Assembly (NCBI RefSeq): GCF_024721115.1
Contig: NZ_JAMDHK010000002.1
Coordinates: forward strand, 186,001-250,000
Source of the DNA: Salipiger pentaromativorans
GTDB taxonomy: Bacteria; Pseudomonadota; Alphaproteobacteria; Rhodobacterales; Rhodobacteraceae
DNA: 64,000 nucleotides
Direction: 5' to 3'
Part shown: in pieces, positions 44,818-53,435 of the stretch
Layout: each line of letters starts with the position of its first letter
Numbering within the stretch: position 1 is the stretch's first letter
Notes under the pieces: generated by a model
Databases searched by the model: none
The model's input: the letters and a program-made list of their open reading frames with translations, nothing else
What the model was told of the DNA's origin: nothing
Position numbers and translations under genes: made by a program

Positions 44818-45562
44818 CGCTTTCGCCCAGGCTCTGGCGGCGCCGGGGCTCTGGGCGATGCTTGGCACCTGCTTTGTCGCTGGGCTGGTTTACGGCTTTG
44901 CGGGGTTCGGCGCGGCGCTGGTCTTCATGCCGGTGGGCGCGATCTTTCTGCCGGTCGAAGCGGCGATTGCCTCCTTCAACGTGGCGGGACTGGTCTCGGT
45001 GGTGACCGTGCTGCCGGGGGCGCTGCGGCAGGTGGAGCGCAAGAACACCGGGCTCATGGTCCTTGCCGCGCTGCCCATGGTGGCGCTGGGGATCCAGGTT
45101 CTGAAACATGCCGATGTGGCCCTGCTCCGCTGGGCGGTGGTCGGTGTCGCGGCGGTGACGCTGGCGGCGCTGGTGACCGGCTGGCGCTACCGCGCCGTGC
45201 CGGGGCCGGGGATGCGCGCGGCGGTGGCGGGGGCCACCGGCTTTGTCGGCGGCGCCACCGGGCTTCTGGGGCCGGTGCTGATCCTGTTTCAGCTCGCCGG
45301 GCAGGAGAGCGTGCTGCGGTCGCGGGCGACGATCATCGTCTTTCTGACCGTCACCTCGGTGTTGCTGTTGCCCCTCATGGCTTTGCAGGGCGTGTTAACC
45401 TTGTCCGCCATCCCCCTTGGTCTTCTCATGCTTTTGCCCTATGGTCTGGGCACGAAAGTGGGCCAGACGCTGTTTGATCCGGCACGGGAGGGGGCGTACC
45501 GTGTTGTGGCTTACCTGATCATCGCGACGGCAATCTTGCTGGGATTGCCTGTATGGGACTAG
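44810..45562 (+). CDS. TauE/SafE family sulfite-exporter-like membrane protein
   Basis: A 250-residue protein with seven or eight hydrophobic helices and the family repeat signature: FVAGLVYGFAGFGAALVFMPV early and ATGFVGGATGLLGPVLILF in the second half. The family exports sulfite, sulfoacetate or other organic anions; the substrate here is unknown. The GTG start at 44810 overlaps the end of secF by 8 bases, so it is translated from the sec operon message. Confidence 0.88.
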   Translation: MSDAFAQALAAPGLWAMLGTCFVAGLVYGFAGFGAALVFMPVGAIFLPVEAAIASFNVAGLVSVVTVLPGALRQVERKNTGLMVLAALPMVALGIQVLKHADVALLRWAVVGVAAVTLAALVTGWRYRAVPGPGMRAAVAGATGFVGGATGLLGPVLILFQLAGQESVLRSRATIIVFLTVTSVLLLPLMALQGVLTLSAIPLGLLMLLPYGLGTKVGQTLFDPAREGAYRVVAYLIIATAILLGLPVWD

Positions 45563-45571
45563 GGGACGACC

Positions 45572-45925
45572 ATGCAGATGAATGAACTCAGCTTTGGCGC
45601 GGCGCAGCCGGTGGACGGCTACGGCCCGGGGTTTTTCCGGGTCGGCGGGCGCCCGATGGACGGTGCGCTGTGCCTGTCTCATGGCGGCTGCCGTGCCTGG
45701 GGCGGGCTCGAGGACGAGGATGCGCTGGTGGCGCTGGCGGGCGAGGTCGATGTGATCTTTGTCGGGCTCGGGGCCGAGACGGGTTATCTGCCCAAGAGCC
45801 TGTCGGCGCGGCTGGAAGCCGTGGGGGTCGGTGTCGAGGTGATGAACACACCCTCGGCCTGCCGGACCTATAATGTGCTTCTGGGCGAAGGGCGGCGCGT
45901 GGCGCTGGCGGTGCTGCCGGTCTGA
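45572..45925 (+). CDS. Mth938-like domain protein (NDUFAF3 family)
   Basis: A 117-residue protein of the Mth938/DUF498 family (COG3737), whose eukaryotic relatives NDUFAF3/C3ORF60 help assemble respiratory complex I. Family landmarks are FRVGG, DVIFVGLGAETGYLPKSL and the mixed motif MNTPSACRTYNVLLGEGRRVALAVLPV. It sits 9 bases after the TauE/SafE gene in the sec operon, a position conserved in many alphaproteobacteria. A role in complex I assembly is an inference from the eukaryotic relatives. Confidence 0.9.
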   Translation: MQMNELSFGAAQPVDGYGPGFFRVGGRPMDGALCLSHGGCRAWGGLEDEDALVALAGEVDVIFVGLGAETGYLPKSLSARLEAVGVGVEVMNTPSACRTYNVLLGEGRRVALAVLPV

Positions 45926-45989
45926 GACGCGCGGTCCGGCATGGTTCGGAACACAGGGCGCGGCGCTGTCCGGCGCATGTGGTTTTTTC

Positions 45990-46012
45990 GCGTATTTGAA
46001 GAAAGATGAAAG
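45990..46012 (+). repeat. TATTTG intergenic element
   Basis: GCGTATTTGAAGAAAGATGA and then AAG, 64 bases after the Mth938-like stop and 72 bases before ccmA. A run of six T lies directly upstream. Confidence 0.6.
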
Positions 46013-46084
46013 CCGGGACCGGGCAGGCAGGATGCGCGGTTTTGGCGCTTTCCTCAAAGCCTTGGCTGAGGTAATCCCTCGGCC

Positions 46085-46699
46085 ATGATGCTGAGCGTGC
46101 GCGATCTTGCGGTCTCCCGGGGCGGGGTGCCGGTGCTGGAAGGGGTGAGCTTTGCGCTGGCCCCGGGCCGGGCATTGGTGCTGCGCGGCCCGAACGGATC
46201 GGGCAAGACCACGCTGCTGCGCACGGTGGCGGGGTTGCAGCCACCTTTTTCGGGCGAGATCGCGGGCGCGGGGGAGCGCATCGCCTATGCCGGCCATTCG
46301 GACGGGCTCAAGGCCATGCTGACGGTCACGGAGAACCTGAGGTTCTGGGCGCAGGTCTTTGGAACGAGGGACATTTCCGCGGCGCTGCGCGATTTCGATC
46401 TGGCGCAGCTCGACAGCCGGCTCGCCGGCACGCTCTCGGCCGGGCAGAAGCGTCGGCTGGGGCTGGCGCGGCTGATGGTCACCGGGCGCCCGGTCTGGGT
46501 GCTGGACGAGCCCACCGTCTCGCTGGACGCGGCCTCGGTGGGGTTGTTCGCCGCTGCGGTGCGGGCGCATCTCGCGGCTGGGGGCTCGGCGCTGATGGCA
46601 ACGCATATCGACCTCGGGATTCCCGAAGCGGAGGTGTTCGACGTGACCCCCTTCAAGGCGGTGCCGCGCGCCGCGAAACAGGACGAGGCGTTTCTGTGA
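46085..46699 (+). CDS. ccmA: heme ABC exporter ATPase CcmA
   Basis: A 204-residue ABC ATPase of cytochrome c maturation system I. The Walker A motif is GPNGSGKTT, the signature [14 protein letters not shown], Walker [13 protein letters not shown], and the switch His is in MATHIDLG. With CcmB it drives release of heme-loaded CcmE from CcmC. ATG 46085 or 46088 could be the start. Its stop overlaps the GTG start of ccmB. Confidence 0.96.
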   Translation: MMLSVRDLAVSRGGVPVLEGVSFALAPGRALVLRGPNGSGKTTLLRTVAGLQPPFSGEIAGAGERIAYAGHSDGLKAMLTVTENLRFWAQVFGTRDISAALRDFDLAQLDSRLAGTLSAGQKRRLGLARLMVTGRPVWVLDEPTVSLDAASVGLFAAAVRAHLAAGGSALMATHIDLGIPEAEVFDVTPFKAVPRAAKQDEAFL

Positions 46700-47352
46700 T
46701 CGCGCTGCTGACACGGGATCTGCGACTGGCGGTGCGGGCCGGGGGCGGGTTCGGCCTGGGGCTGGCGTTTTTCCTGATCGTCACGGTTCTGGTGCCCTTC
46801 GGCGTGGGGCCGGAAACCGGGCTTCTGTCGAAGATCGCGCCGGGGGTGCTGTGGATCGGGGCGCTGCTGGCCTGCCTGCTGTCGCTCGACCGGATCTTTG
46901 CGCTCGACTGGGAGGACGGCTCGCTGGATCTGCTGGCCACGGCGCCGCTGCCGATGGAGGGCATCGTCAGCGTCAAGGCGCTGGCGCATTGGATCACCAC
47001 CGGGCTGCCGCTGGTGCTGGCGGCGCCGCTGCTGGGGGTGCTGCTGAGCCTGCCCGCCGATGGCTATCTCTGGGTGCTGGTCTCGCTTGCGGTGGGCACG
47101 CCCGCGCTGTCGGTGATCGGCACCTTCGGCGCGGCGCTGACCGTGGGGCTGAAGCGCGGCGGTCTGCTCTTGTCGCTGCTGGTGCTGCCGCTTTACGTGC
47201 CGACGCTGATCTTCGGCGCCGAGGTGGCGCGGCGCGGGGCGGAGGGGCTGGCGGTGCAGACGCCGCTGCTGATGCTGGGGGGCATCAGCGCCGGGGCCAT
47301 CGCGCTCCTGCCCTTTGCCAGCGCGGCGGTGCTGCGGATCAACCTGCGCTGA
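46696..47352 (+). CDS. ccmB: heme exporter membrane protein CcmB
   Basis: A 218-residue protein with six membrane helices, the permease partner of CcmA. It opens [39 protein letters not shown], typical of CcmB, and contains [10 protein letters not shown] after the second helix. The start is GTG, overlapping the ccmA stop by four bases. Confidence 0.96.
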   Translation: MIALLTRDLRLAVRAGGGFGLGLAFFLIVTVLVPFGVGPETGLLSKIAPGVLWIGALLACLLSLDRIFALDWEDGSLDLLATAPLPMEGIVSVKALAHWITTGLPLVLAAPLLGVLLSLPADGYLWVLVSLAVGTPALSVIGTFGAALTVGLKRGGLLLSLLVLPLYVPTLIFGAEVARRGAEGLAVQTPLLMLGGISAGAIALLPFASAAVLRINLR

Positions 47353-47439
47353 GCGCGCGCCGCCCTGCGGCAGCTGGTCCCTTGCGGCTGACGGAGATTT
47401 TAGGTGTAACCATGCGACGTTTGGGATAGAGGCAGGGCC

Positions 47440-48168
47440 ATGTCGATCTGGGAATACGCCAACCCCGTAAAGTTCATCCGGACCACGGATCTCGTGCTGC
47501 CATGGGTCTCGGCGCTGGCCGTGGCCGCGCTGGTCGTCGGGCTGGTCTGGGGCTTCTTCTTCACGCCCGAGGATTACCGGCAGGGATCCACGGTGAAGAT
47601 CATCTATCTGCATGTGCCCGCCGCGATGATGGCGATCAACGCCTGGGTGATGATGCTGGTGACCTCGCTGGTCTGGATCGTGCGGCGCCACCATGTCTCG
47701 GCGCTGGCGGCCCGCGCCGCCGCGCCCATCGGCGCGACCTTCACAATCATCGCGCTGGTCACCGGCGCGCTTTGGGGCCAGCCGATGTGGGGCACCTGGT
47801 GGGCCTGGGATCCGCGGCTGACCTCCTTCCTCATCCTGTTCCTGTTCTATCTCGGTTACATGGCGCTCTGGACCGCGATCGAGAATGACGACACGGCGGC
47901 GGATCTGACCTCGATCCTCTGCCTTGTGGGCTCGGTCTTTGCGCTGCTGTCGCGCTATGCGGTGAATTTCTGGAACCAGGGGCTGCATCAGGGCGCCTCG
48001 CTCTCCCTGGATGCGGAAGAGAACGTGGCGGATGTGTTCTGGTATCCGCTGCTGGTCTGCATCGCCGGATTCGTCCTGCTGTTCGTGGCGCTGGTCTTCC
48101 TGCGCACCCAGACGGAAATCCGCGCGCGCCGGGCGCGCGCGCTCTTGGCTCGGGAGCGTCAGGCATGA
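47440..48168 (+). CDS. ccmC: heme-handling protein CcmC
   Basis: A 242-residue membrane protein with six helices and the heme-binding tryptophan-rich WWD motif GTWWAWDPRLTSF. It loads heme onto the chaperone CcmE in the periplasm. Two histidines flank the motif (YLHVPAAMMAIN and NQGLHQGAS) as axial ligands. Its last codons overlap the ATG of ccmD. Confidence 0.96.
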   Translation: MSIWEYANPVKFIRTTDLVLPWVSALAVAALVVGLVWGFFFTPEDYRQGSTVKIIYLHVPAAMMAINAWVMMLVTSLVWIVRRHHVSALAARAAAPIGATFTIIALVTGALWGQPMWGTWWAWDPRLTSFLILFLFYLGYMALWTAIENDDTAADLTSILCLVGSVFALLSRYAVNFWNQGLHQGASLSLDAEENVADVFWYPLLVCIAGFVLLFVALVFLRTQTEIRARRARALLARERQA

Positions 48169-48323
48169 TGCCGGAACTGGGAAAATACGCCTTTGCCGTG
48201 CTGGCCTCCTACGGCGTCAGCCTGGCGCTGATCGTGGTGCTGGTGGCGATGAGCCTGATGCGCGCGCGCCGGGTGCGGGCCGAGCTGGACAAGATCGAGG
48301 AACGGACCAAGCGCCATGGCTGA
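48165..48323 (+). CDS. ccmD: heme exporter protein CcmD (small)
   Basis: A 52-residue protein that is easy to miss. MMPELGKYAFAVLASYGVSLALIVVLVAMS forms one membrane helix, followed by the basic/charged tail RARRVRAELDKIEERTKRHG typical of CcmD. Its ATG overlaps the ccmC stop, and its last codons overlap the ATG of ccmG (48316). CcmD stabilises the CcmABC complex and helps release of holo-CcmE. Confidence 0.92.
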   Translation: MMPELGKYAFAVLASYGVSLALIVVLVAMSLMRARRVRAELDKIEERTKRHG

Positions 48324-48867
48324 GACCCGAAAGAAACTCTCTCTGCTGATGATCCTGCCGCCGCTGATCTTCGCGGCTTTTGCAGTGATGGCCTATCTGG
48401 GCATGCAGCGGGGCAATACCCGCGATCTGCCCTCGACCTTCATCGGCCGCGCCGCGCCGGCGCTGCCCGCCGAGACGCTGGAGGGCTTCCCCTCGGTCAG
48501 CGACGCGGATCTGCGCAGCGGCGAGGTGACGGTGGTGAACTTCTGGGCCTCCTGGTGCCCGCCCTGCCGGGCAGAGCATCCGCGCCTGCTCGAGTTGCAG
48601 GCCGAGGGCGTGCGCATCGTCGGTGTGAATTTCAAGGACAAGACGGGGGCGGCGGCGGGCTATCTGACCGAAGCGCAGTCGCCCTTCATCGGGGTGCCTT
48701 ATGACCCGCAAGGGCGCACGGCGATCGAATGGGGGGTGACCGGCCCGCCCGAGACGTTCATCGTCGCGGGAGATGGCACGGTGCTGCACAAGCACACCGG
48801 GCCGCTGGCGGGCACGCTTTACACCGACGTCTTCCTGCCCAAGCTGCACGAGGCGCTTGGCCGCTGA
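48316..48867 (+). CDS. ccmG: thiol:disulfide interchange protein CcmG/DsbE
   Basis: A 183-residue membrane-anchored thioredoxin-like protein that reduces the CXXCH cysteines of apocytochrome c. One N-terminal helix (LSLLMILPPLIFAAFAVMAYLG), then a thioredoxin fold with active site WCPPC (Cys81, Cys84) and the family GVTGPPETF loop containing the cis-proline. It closes the ccmABCDG run; ccmE, ccmF and ccmH are not in the window. Confidence 0.96.
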   Translation: MAETRKKLSLLMILPPLIFAAFAVMAYLGMQRGNTRDLPSTFIGRAAPALPAETLEGFPSVSDADLRSGEVTVVNFWASWCPPCRAEHPRLLELQAEGVRIVGVNFKDKTGAAAGYLTEAQSPFIGVPYDPQGRTAIEWGVTGPPETFIVAGDGTVLHKHTGPLAGTLYTDVFLPKLHEALGR

Positions 48868-48914
48868 GCCTGCCAGCGCCGCTGAGGCGCGGCCTGTGCA
48901 ACACCCGGGAGAGA

Positions 48915-49040
48915 TCAGAGATCGCAGGGCGCGCTGTTGTGGCTTTCGGTGCAGGCCGGCGGCTGGCCATGGGCCGCATAGGCGCCAAAGATCGAGAGCA
49001 CCGCAAGCGCGGCGGCCTGTAGGATGGTCAGGGTTTTCAT
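48915..49040 (-). CDS. 41-residue secreted or membrane micro-protein
   Basis: A short reading frame on the minus strand starting ATG at 49040. It has a hydrophobic N-terminus (MKTLTILQAAALAVLSIFGA) that reads as a signal or membrane anchor, and a small polar tail with two cysteines (PACTESHNSAPCDL). A weak GAGGCAG lies before the ATG. It lies between ccmG (plus, convergent) and the FtsB-like gene. No known family; the hydrophobic-then-Cys pattern supports a real gene. Confidence 0.55.
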   Translation of the reverse strand: MKTLTILQAAALAVLSIFGAYAAHGQPPACTESHNSAPCDL

Positions 49041-49216
49041 TCTGCTGCCTCGGTCGGGTTGTTATGACTTGTCTTTTCAGCAGAGATGGGGCGCTTCGGG
49101 GCGGTGTTTCAAGCCCTGCCGCCTGTCCGGCGGGCGGCGCCCGGCAAAGCGGCGGAGATCTGCACAGGAAAGCGGCGGGTGAGCGGGCGTTCGCCGGGCG
49201 GCGCGCGCCGCAGGGC

Positions 49217-49516
49217 TCAGCGCACGACGATTTCGTCGGAGCGCATCAGGCCCAGCACATCGCGGGCCTGCTGGTCGAGCAGGTCGAGATCGAGATAATC
49301 GTCCGACAGCCGGTGCGTGAGGTTTTCCATTCGCGCGACCTGATCCTCGAGCTGGGCCAGCTCGGCCGCGAGCTTGTCGCCCTCGACTTCGATCTCGGCG
49401 CGGCGGAACAGGCCGAAATCGCCCTGCACGGCGGCAAAGACGAAATAGCCCGAAAGGCTCAGGGTGATGGCCGCGTAGATCACGACACCGAATGCGGGTT
49501 TGCGCCTTGCGCTCAT
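49217..49516 (-). CDS. FtsB/DivIC-like septum formation initiator
   Basis: A 99-residue bitopic protein. A short basic cytoplasmic end (MSARRKPAFG) is followed by one membrane helix (VVIYAAITLSLSGYFVFAAVQG) and a periplasmic coiled coil (FRRAEIEVEGDKLAAELAQLEDQVARMENL). It ends with a DivIC/FtsB-type tail (LDLLDQQARDVLGLMRSDEIVVR). FtsB works with FtsL and FtsQ in the divisome. The start at 49516 is chosen because the upstream extension is not conserved in kind. It is followed downstream by the 41-residue gene. Confidence 0.88.
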   Translation of the reverse strand: MSARRKPAFGVVIYAAITLSLSGYFVFAAVQGDFGLFRRAEIEVEGDKLAAELAQLEDQVARMENLTHRLSDDYLDLDLLDQQARDVLGLMRSDEIVVR

Positions 49517-49667
49517 GGCTGCGCTCTTGCTCTGCCTCGACAACCGCATCTCTTCCGGATGCGTAAGACAGACTATGCCACAGGTGATTCGCAAAGGGAA
49601 TCCCCTGTGACGCGCTTATGAGGAAAAACCGCGTGATCGCGGCGGGATGCGCGGCGTTCCGGAGAGC

Positions 49668-49688
49668 GGTGGGCAAGAGTTACCCACC
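49668..49688 (+). repeat. REP-like palindrome (degenerate copy)
   Basis: GGTGGGCAAGAGTTACCCAC and then C, a degenerate member without the GTAGGG head, in the gap between the FtsB-like gene and pgk. Confidence 0.5.
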
Positions 49689-49717
49689 CCGGACCCCGCG
49701 CAGCGGCGGAGCGGGCC

Positions 49718-50896
49718 TCAGCCCAGCGCCGCGACGCCGGGTAGGACCTTGCCTTCCATCCATTCCAGGAAGGCGCCGCCGGCGGTGGAGATATAGGTGA
49801 AATCCTCCGCCGCGCCGGCCTTGTTCAGCGCCGCGACCGTGTCGCCGCCACCGGCCACCGAGACGAGCTGACCATGGGCGGTGGCGGTGGCCGCATGGGC
49901 GGCGGCGGCGTTGGTCGCCGCGTCGAAGGGCGCGATCTCGAAGGCGCCGAGCGGGCCGTTCCAGATCAGCGTTTCGGCCTTGTCGATGGCGGCCTTGATC
50001 GCCTCGACCGCCTCGGGTCCGGCGTCGAGGATCATCGCATCGGCGGGGCAGGCATCGGCGGGCACCGTCTCGGAGGGGGCGTTTTCGCGGAATTCACGCG
50101 CCACCACCACATCGGCGGGCAGCAGGATCTCGCAGCCGGCGGTGCCGGCCTTGGCGAGAATCTCCTTCGCGGTGCCGGCCATCTCGTGTTCGCAAAGCGA
50201 TTTGCCCACGTCGATGCCCTGCGCGGCGAGGAAGGTGTTGGCCATGCCGCCGCCGATCACCAGAAGATCGACCTTTTCCACCAGATTGCCCAGCAATTCC
50301 AGCTTGGTCGAGACCTTGGCGCCGCCGACCACCGCCAGCACCGGGCGCTTGGGCGCGCCGAGCGCGGCGTCGAGCGCCTCGAGCTCGGCCTGCATCAGCC
50401 GGCCCGCGCAGGCGGGCAGCAGATGCGCCAGCGCCTCGGTCGAGGCATGGGCGCGGTGCGCCGCCGAGAAGGCGTCGTTGCAATAGATGTCGCCAAGCGC
50501 GGCATAGCGCTTGGCCAGCTCGGGGTCGTTTTTCTCTTCGCCCGGCTCGAAGCGGGTGTTTTCGAGCAGCACGACCCCGCCCGGATCGCAGGCGTCGATC
50601 ACCACCTCGGCCTCGTCCAGCGTGGCGAAATGCACCTTGGTGCCGAAGGCCGCCTCGATGGCGGGCACCAGCATCTTCAGCGACATCTCGGGCACCACCT
50701 TGCCCTTGGGCCGGCCGAAATGCGCCAGCAGCACCGGCTTGCCGCCGCGCGACAGGATGTCCTGCACGGTGGGGCCGACGCGCTCGATGCGGGTGGCGTC
50801 GGTGACCTCGCCGTTTTCCACGGGCACGTTGATGTCGACACGGGTCAGCACGCGCTTGCCGTCAAGCTCCATGTCGTCGAGGGTTTTCCAGGCCAT
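49718..50896 (-). CDS. pgk: phosphoglycerate kinase
   Basis: A 392-residue glycolytic enzyme that transfers the acyl phosphate of 1,3-bisphosphoglycerate to ADP. Family blocks are [49 protein letters not shown] and the nucleotide-binding end [11 protein letters not shown]. Full length. It is divergent from the cyclophilin pair with a 136-base gap. Confidence 0.97.
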   Translation of the reverse strand: MAWKTLDDMELDGKRVLTRVDINVPVENGEVTDATRIERVGPTVQDILSRGGKPVLLAHFGRPKGKVVPEMSLKMLVPAIEAAFGTKVHFATLDEAEVVIDACDPGGVVLLENTRFEPGEEKNDPELAKRYAALGDIYCNDAFSAAHRAHASTEALAHLLPACAGRLMQAELEALDAALGAPKRPVLAVVGGAKVSTKLELLGNLVEKVDLLVIGGGMANTFLAAQGIDVGKSLCEHEMAGTAKEILAKAGTAGCEILLPADVVVAREFRENAPSETVPADACPADAMILDAGPEAVEAIKAAIDKAETLIWNGPLGAFEIAPFDAATNAAAAHAATATAHGQLVSVAGGGDTVAALNKAGAAEDFTYISTAGGAFLEWMEGKVLPGVAALG

Positions 50897-51032
50897 GTTA
50901 TCCTCCGGTCAAATCGTTGTGAAAGGTCTGCCCCGAAGGGCGGGCGGCGTCAATGCGCGCCCGTCTCTTGGCAATCGCGCAGGGGCGGATTAAGTCGGGA
51001 GCGAGCTTTAGGCGCATAGGGAGTGACACGAT

Positions 51033-51539
51033 ATGGCCGAGATCAAGGACCCCGAGAACACGATCCTCATGGAGCTGAAGGACGGCACCGTGACGATCGA
51101 GCTGCTGCCCGACGTGGCACCCAAACATGTGGAGCGGATGAAGGAGCTGGCGCGGGCCGGCGCCTATGACAACGTCGCCTTCCACCGGGTGATCGAGGGT
51201 TTCATGGCGCAGACGGGCGATGTGGCCCATGGCAACATGGAGAAAGAATTCAACATCCGCCGCGCCGGCACCGGCGGGTCGGATCTGCCGGATCTGCCGG
51301 CGGAATTCTCGAAACTGCCGCATGACCGGGGCACGCTGGGCGCGGCGCGCTCGATGAACCCGAATTCGGCGAATTCGCAGTTCTTCATCAATTTCAAGGA
51401 CAACCATTTCCTGAACGGTCAATACACCGTCTATGGCCGGGTCATCGACGGCATGGCGCATGTGGATGCGATCACCCGTGGCGAGCCGCCCGCGAGCCCC
51501 GACCGCATGGTCAGCGTCAAGGTGGCGGCCGATGCGTAA
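51033..51539 (+). CDS. ppiB: cytoplasmic cyclophilin-type peptidyl-prolyl isomerase
   Basis: A 168-residue cyclophilin. Active-site blocks are FHRVIEGFMAQTGD (Arg/Phe/Met/Gln), SANSQFFINF and NGQYTVYGRVIDGM. There is no signal peptide, so it is cytoplasmic. Its last 8 bases overlap the start of a second, exported cyclophilin gene; the two are clearly tandem duplicates. Confidence 0.95.
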   Translation: MAEIKDPENTILMELKDGTVTIELLPDVAPKHVERMKELARAGAYDNVAFHRVIEGFMAQTGDVAHGNMEKEFNIRRAGTGGSDLPDLPAEFSKLPHDRGTLGAARSMNPNSANSQFFINFKDNHFLNGQYTVYGRVIDGMAHVDAITRGEPPASPDRMVSVKVAADA

Positions 51540-52083
51540 TCTGGCAGCGGGGCTGCTCTGCCTTCTGGCCGCGCCGCTCTCGGCGGCGGGGCTGGATGTG
51601 ACGGTGCAGGGCGAAGGGGCCAACGGCACCTTTCACATCGCGCTGTTCGACGATGTGGCGCCAGACCATGTCAAGCGCATCACCACGCTGGCGCAGCAAG
51701 GGGCTTATGACGGGGTGGTGTTCCACCGCGTGATCGAGGGCTTCATGGCGCAGAGCGGCGATGTGCAATATGGCAAGATCGGCGGCGACATGCGCATGGC
51801 GGGGATGGGCGGATCGGATCTGCCGGATCTGAAGGCGGAGTTCTCGGGCAAGTCTTTTGACCGCGGCACCGTCGGCATGGCGCGGTCGCAAAGCCCGGAT
51901 TCGGCGAATTCGCAGTTCTTCATCATGTTCGCTCCGGCGCAGCATCTGAACGGGCAATATACCGTGGTGGGCGAGGTGACCTCGGGCATGGATGTGGTCG
52001 ATGCCATCAAGCGCGGCACCGGGCGCAACGGGGCGGTCGTGGGCCAGCCGGATGTGATGGTGTCGGTCAAGGTCACCGACTGA
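51532..52083 (+). CDS. periplasmic cyclophilin-type peptidyl-prolyl isomerase
   Basis: A 183-residue cyclophilin with a Sec signal peptide (MRNLAAGLLCLLAAPLSAAG). Active-site blocks match the upstream copy (FHRVIEGFMAQSGD, SANSQFFIMF, NGQYTVVGEVTSGM). It catalyses proline isomerisation during folding of exported proteins. The gene overlaps the previous one by 8 bases. Confidence 0.95.
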   Translation: MRNLAAGLLCLLAAPLSAAGLDVTVQGEGANGTFHIALFDDVAPDHVKRITTLAQQGAYDGVVFHRVIEGFMAQSGDVQYGKIGGDMRMAGMGGSDLPDLKAEFSGKSFDRGTVGMARSQSPDSANSQFFIMFAPAQHLNGQYTVVGEVTSGMDVVDAIKRGTGRNGAVVGQPDVMVSVKVTD

Positions 52084-52213
52084 GCGTGATCGCGCGGGGC
52101 GCGCCTGCGGGCGCGCGCCGGTCTTGCGCCCTGCCGCCGCTGGCGGCCGGGCGCGGGTGAGGAGGGCGGCGCCCTCCTCTTGGCCCTTCGGGGCCAATTC
52201 ACCTCCCCTTTCG

Positions 52214-52234
52214 AGTATTTGCGGAAAGATGAAC
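52214..52234 (+). repeat. TATTTG intergenic element
   Basis: GAGTATTTGCGGAAAGATGA and then A, between the convergent cyclophilin and GNAT genes and ending 5 bases before the end of the minus-strand GNAT gene. Confidence 0.6.
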
Positions 52235-52239
52235 GCCCG

Positions 52240-53127
52240 TCAGGCGGCGAGCGCCGGGGGCAGACGCCGGGCGATGGGGGCGAGCGCGTTCAGGTGCAGC
52301 CAGGTGCCGCCCAGGCGATGCGCGCGGGCGCCGCTGCGCAGCTTGAAACGGGTCAGGCCAGGGGCGTCGTCGGAATTGAGCATGCCGAGATCGAGCAGGT
52401 CGTGGCCGTGCCCGGCAAGCCAGCGCATCGCCTCCCAGAGCAGCGCGGTCATGGCACCGCGCTTGCGGCCCTCGGACAGCGTGACCCCGATCTGCCATGT
52501 GGCCATGCGGCCGTGGCGCAGCACCGCGATGGCGGCGACGGGCGCGCCGTTGTGGCGCGCCTCCCAGATCAGTGCCTTGCCGGGGTTGGTCTGGGCGAAG
52601 GCGATCAGCAGCCCCGGAGGCAGGCTGCGGTAGCGGCGCGCGCGGGCCTGCCGCGCCTCGGCGTCCAGCAGCCAGTGATCGGCCGCGAGCGGGTGGCGCG
52701 AGATCCGAAGGGCTTGACGCTCCAAACGGTTCAGGTGGCTGCGCCATTTCGGATGCATCGCGGCGCGCATGGCGGAGTCGGTCCCGAGCGGCAGCAGCGC
52801 GATGGTGGCAGGGGTGATCAGCGGCCAGAACCCGGCGCGGCGCAGTGCCGGTGCCTCGGGGCCGTCGGCATTGAGCAGCAGCGGTACGCGGCGCCGGTTG
52901 CGGCAGAGCGGCAGCCAGTCTTCGAGATCGGCGGCGCGGCGCGCCACCGGGCCGCGCGACAGCAGCTCCACATGCCCCAGCACCGGCAGGCGGCGCGACT
53001 GGATGAGCCAGGACAGCGCCGGCGCGCGGGCGGAGCCCGCGAAGCCCTGGCGCAGCGGCACCCCGAGACAGCGCAGGGTGCGGGCGTATTCGGGCGATTG
53101 CGTCAGGGGCAGGCGCAGCGATTCCAT
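52240..53127 (-). CDS. GNAT-fold acetyltransferase
   Basis: A 295-residue protein. The C-terminal two-thirds resembles the GNAT/FemAB-like acyltransferase fold, with NPGKALIWEARHNGAPVAAIAVLRHGRMATWQIGVT and a strand/helix pair ending LDLGMLNSDDAPGLTRFKLRSGARAHRLGGTW (in pieces). Such proteins transfer acyl or aminoacyl groups; the substrate is not evident. The start at 53127 gives MESLRLPLTQSPEYARTLR, the natural domain start. It is divergent from a small reading frame at 53166. Confidence 0.82.
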   Translation of the reverse strand: MESLRLPLTQSPEYARTLRCLGVPLRQGFAGSARAPALSWLIQSRRLPVLGHVELLSRGPVARRAADLEDWLPLCRNRRRVPLLLNADGPEAPALRRAGFWPLITPATIALLPLGTDSAMRAAMHPKWRSHLNRLERQALRISRHPLAADHWLLDAEARQARARRYRSLPPGLLIAFAQTNPGKALIWEARHNGAPVAAIAVLRHGRMATWQIGVTLSEGRKRGAMTALLWEAMRWLAGHGHDLLDLGMLNSDDAPGLTRFKLRSGARAHRLGGTWLHLNALAPIARRLPPALAA

Positions 53128-53165
53128 GATCCCGATTAAGGAATCGGAAAGTGAATCCGTGGTTA

Positions 53166-53315
53166 ATGGGCCGCATGAGACAGAGACATCCCGCGCCCCG
53201 TTCGCAGGCCGTTGTGGCCCCCCGTCCGAAACCGACCGCCGCCGCGGCGCTGTTGCTGGCCACGGCGCTGTCGCTGCCCTTTGCCGCGCTGGCGCTGCTC
53301 CAGGCGGTGTTCTGA
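53166..53315 (+). CDS. 49-residue putative membrane protein
   Basis: A short frame with a basic N-terminus (MGRMRQRHPAPRSQ) and one alanine/leucine-rich hydrophobic helix (AAAALLLATALSLPFAALALLQAVF). The A/T-rich 38 bases before it could serve as a shared promoter with the divergent GNAT gene. No ribosome-binding site is clear, so this may be spurious. Confidence 0.35.
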   Translation: MGRMRQRHPAPRSQAVVAPRPKPTAAAALLLATALSLPFAALALLQAVF

Positions 53316-53400
53316 GGGGCGTTTCGGCGTGCCGGGGTGGGCCATAGGGCACGAGGCCCCGGATCGGGTCCGGGGCGCGGGTTGCGCGTGGCGGCGCGCG

Positions 53401-53424
53401 GTAGGGTGGGCAATTCTGCCCACC
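53401..53424 (+). repeat. REP-like palindrome (single copy)
   Basis: GTAGGGTGGGCAATTCTGCC and then CACC, 12 bases before the end of the minus-strand tyrS gene. Confidence 0.7.
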
Positions 53425-53435
53425 GCTCCTGTGTC

